From Halopseudomonas salina (GTDB lineage Bacteria; Pseudomonadota; Gammaproteobacteria; Pseudomonadales; Pseudomonadaceae): a DNA stretch of 64,000 nt. The position numbers were made by a program, and so were the translations under genes. Of this stretch, positions 62,557 through 64,000 are shown in pieces. The stretch lies in the NCBI RefSeq assembly GCF_008641105.1, contig NZ_VTTI01000002.1, positions 1 through 64,000 on the forward strand. Direction: 5' to 3'. Each line of letters opens with the position of its first letter. Within the stretch, counting starts at the first letter, position 1. The notes under the pieces were generated by a model. That model searched no databases. It was not told where the DNA came from and was given only the letters and a program-made list of their open reading frames with translations.

Positions 62557-63201
62557 ATGCAGAAAGAATCACGAAAGGTCCGCGAGTTTCGGCGTCGCGA
62601 GCAGGAAATACTCGATACCTCCCTGCGCCTGTTCCTTGAGCAGGGTGAAGACAGTGTGACGGTTGAAATGATCGCCGACGAAGTGGGTATCGGAAAGGGC
62701 ACCATCTACAAGCACTTCAAATCCAAGGCTGAAATCTATCTGCGTCTGATGCTCGACTATGAACGCGATCTTGCCAGTCTCCTGCATTCCGAAAGCATCG
62801 AGCGAGACCGCGAAGCCCTTTCTCGCGACTATTTCGCCTTCCGCATGAGCGATCCGGAACGCTATCGTCTGTTTGATCGTCTGGAAGAAAAACTGGTCAA
62901 ATCCAATCAGTTACCTGAACTTGTTGAAGAGTTGCACAAGATCCGCGCCTCCAACTTCAACCATCTGACCGGGGTTATTCAGGAACGTATTGATGATGGC
63001 AAACTGGAGAATGTGCCAGCCTACTTCCATTACTGCGCGGCCTGGGCTCTGGTGCACGGCGCCATGGCGATGTATCACTCACCGTTCTGGCAGGATGTGA
63101 TCGAGGACAAGGAAGGATATATGCAGTTTCTGATGGATATAGGCGTGCGCATGGGCAACAAGTCCAAGCGCAAGAAGGAGCTGGAGTCGGCCGAAACATA
63201 G
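62557..63201 (+). CDS. TetR/AcrR-family transcriptional regulator
   Basis: A 214-residue regulator. The N-terminal DNA-binding domain spans about residues 12-58, with the helix-turn-helix in MIADEVGIGKGTIYKHFKSK. The ligand domain (DYFAFRMSDPERYRLFDRLEEK, then YHSPFWQDVIED) matches a conserved Pseudomonas regulator found a few genes after tatD. The ATG at 62557 gives MQKESRKVREFRRREQ; an upstream in-frame ATG at 62521 lies over the palindrome and is less likely. It may control itself or the neighbouring transporter operon; nothing in the sequence decides this. Confidence 0.88.
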   Translation: MQKESRKVREFRRREQEILDTSLRLFLEQGEDSVTVEMIADEVGIGKGTIYKHFKSKAEIYLRLMLDYERDLASLLHSESIERDREALSRDYFAFRMSDPERYRLFDRLEEKLVKSNQLPELVEELHKIRASNFNHLTGVIQERIDDGKLENVPAYFHYCAAWALVHGAMAMYHSPFWQDVIEDKEGYMQFLMDIGVRMGNKSKRKKELESAET

Positions 63202-63226
63202 CAGCCCGGCGAATAGCCGGGCTGCT
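63200..63226. terminator. Perfect hairpin between convergent TetR and esterase genes
   Basis: An 11-pair perfect stem AGCAGCCCGGC / GCCGGGCTGCT with loop GAATA, overlapping the end of the TetR stop codon. Neither side has a T run, so it may act as a weak or Rho-assisted terminator or protect 3' ends. Confidence 0.5.
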
Positions 63227-63247
63227 GTGGGAGATTGAAAGGTCAGG

Positions 63248-64000
63248 TTAACGAGGTGCCGCCGCCAGGGGTGGGGTTGCCCAATAACCGCAGCGATGAT
63301 ATCCGAGGAAGTTGAGGTTCGAACCACTGCCAGGGCTCGACACGTCCAGGGTATTGATTTGACCGGCGGATACTTGCGCCCAGTTGGGGGCTACACCGTC
63401 GGTGCTGTTGGGGTTGCCATCCTTGGCGAATTGGGCCCAGTAGCCCACCATGTCGCTGGCCAGTGCATCCAGTTCGTCTTTATCGCCCGTATAACGATCG
63501 CGCATCACCTGCTCCGGGTATAGAACATAGGGAATCTCGCCGGCGTGTGTTGCCCCCAGTGGGAAGCTCGCCGCAGGTACCAAAGTCCAGGGCGCATTTT
63601 CGTCGCGGAACCAGTACTGGTAGGTATTCATGTTGCTGTTCGCGAACGTGCTGGCCTGTGCATAGCTGTTGCAGGCGAAGTTGGAGTCGGTCCAGATCGC
63701 CGACAGTGCCAGCGATAGTCGATTTGCCCCGGTGGGGTACTCATTCAGATAGTAGGTGGCGATGGCATCGGCATCCAGGCCTGAATCTTCAAAAAGATCA
63801 GCGACGCGTGTGCGGTATTCGGCCTCGCCCAGGACATCAAGCGGGTCGCCTGTGAGTTCATCCAGAGCGACGAACAGGGTGCCTTCATCCTGGTTGCTGC
63901 CGATCATGATGTCCAGATCCTGATTGAATGAACCGGTGGCCAGCGCAGTTTGTATGCTCACAGGCAGCAGGTCGGTAGTTGGATCGGAGTTGGGAATGAC
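63248..64000 (-). CDS. Type-B carboxylesterase / para-nitrobenzyl esterase, C-terminal part (runs off the window)
   Basis: The C-terminal 250 residues of an alpha/beta-hydrolase of the type-B carboxylesterase family. The open frame continues past base 64000, so the start, signal peptide and nucleophilic serine are outside the window. Seen here are the catalytic acid in IMIGSNQDEGTLF and the catalytic histidine in GATHAGEIPYVLYPE, both typical. The C-terminus contains HRCGYW. A GTG at 63961 is internal, not a start: the 13 codons before it are open and read as family sequence (VIPNSDPTTDLLP). Substrate unknown. Confidence 0.88.
   Translation of the reverse strand, partial: VIPNSDPTTDLLPVSIQTALATGSFNQDLDIMIGSNQDEGTLFVALDELTGDPLDVLGEAEYRTRVADLFEDSGLDADAIATYYLNEYPTGANRLSLALSAIWTDSNFACNSYAQASTFANSNMNTYQYWFRDENAPWTLVPAASFPLGATHAGEIPYVLYPEQVMRDRYTGDKDELDALASDMVGYWAQFAKDGNPNSTDGVAPNWAQVSAGQINTLDVSSPGSGSNLNFLGYHRCGYWATPPLAAAPR

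Noticed and set aside
63200..63226. The hairpin after the TetR gene as a full intrinsic terminator
   Set aside because: The stem is perfect but there is no T run on either strand, so only a tentative terminator call is given.

Overview
The window is a stretch of gammaproteobacterial chromosome, almost certainly from the Pseudomonadaceae. I recognise, in order, the block that in Pseudomonas aeruginosa runs roughly from PA3016 down to PA2957: fadBA, topA, sulA-lexA, psrA, nagZ, mtnP, csiV-mfd, a long-form gapdh, nqrABCDEF-apbE-nqrM, sthA, lolCD, comEC, exbBD, lpxK, kdsB, murB, rne, rluC, sppA, maf, yceD-rpmF-plsX-fabD-fabG-acpP-fabF-pabC-mltG-tmk-holB-pilZ-tatD. Protein sequences look like close Pseudomonas relatives. 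Departures from the P. aeruginosa order that I remember suggest a diverged lineage, perhaps the Halopseudomonas (P. pertucinogena) group: no lolE, no ptpA, a chalcone-isomerase-like gene beside gapdh, and an ABC transporter operon after tatD. The lineage assignment is inference. No tRNA, rRNA, insertion sequence, prophage or CRISPR array was seen.

Layout. 1-5.5 kb: a universal stress protein, a small membrane-anchored unknown, the fadBA fatty-acid oxidation operon with a PsrA-type operator, then a 500-base gap holding two long inverted-repeat elements, then a DUF1653 gene. 5.5-9 kb: topA and two small genes of unknown function. 9-11 kb: the sulA-lexA SOS operon (minus) diverging from psrA (plus), with two SOS boxes and overlapping PsrA sites in the shared region. 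11-15 kb: a cell-wall and salvage cluster (YkuD L,D-transpeptidase, nagZ, an MscS channel, mtnP), then csiV and mfd on the minus strand. 19-30 kb: gapdh, then the Na+-translocating NADH:quinone reductase operon with its maturation genes apbE and nqrM, then the transhydrogenase sthA. 30-41 kb: glycerophosphodiesterase and a PilZ protein, lolCD, DUF2062, comEC, exbBD-lpxK, ycaR-kdsB-murB. 41-58 kb: rne (minus) with a long leader, facing away from rluC and a long, tightly packed plus-strand series for ribosome, phospholipid, fatty acid, folate, cell-wall and DNA metabolism. 58-64 kb: an RgsA-like small RNA, a polyamine-type ABC transporter operon, a TetR regulator and the end of a type-B carboxylesterase that runs off the window.

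How it works together. PsrA probably ties fatty-acid degradation (fadBA) to its own promoter, while the plsX-fabDG-acpP-fabF block makes fatty acids. LexA controls sulA by a single promoter with tandem boxes. The Nqr complex is accompanied by both factors needed to flavinylate and assemble it. Many gene pairs overlap by 4 or 8 bases, indicating translational coupling.

Most interesting: (i) the two oppositely oriented hairpin elements at 4844-5137, which keep the same loop and inner hexaloop but have different outer stems; (ii) the structured, terminator-ended minus-strand RNA at about 58211-58326; (iii) a consensus promoter placed so close to yceD that its mRNA may be leaderless; (iv) a 600-base rne leader; (v) a lipoprotein exporter locus with only one permease. 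I did not find a clearly new multi-gene system; most of this window is conserved housekeeping DNA.
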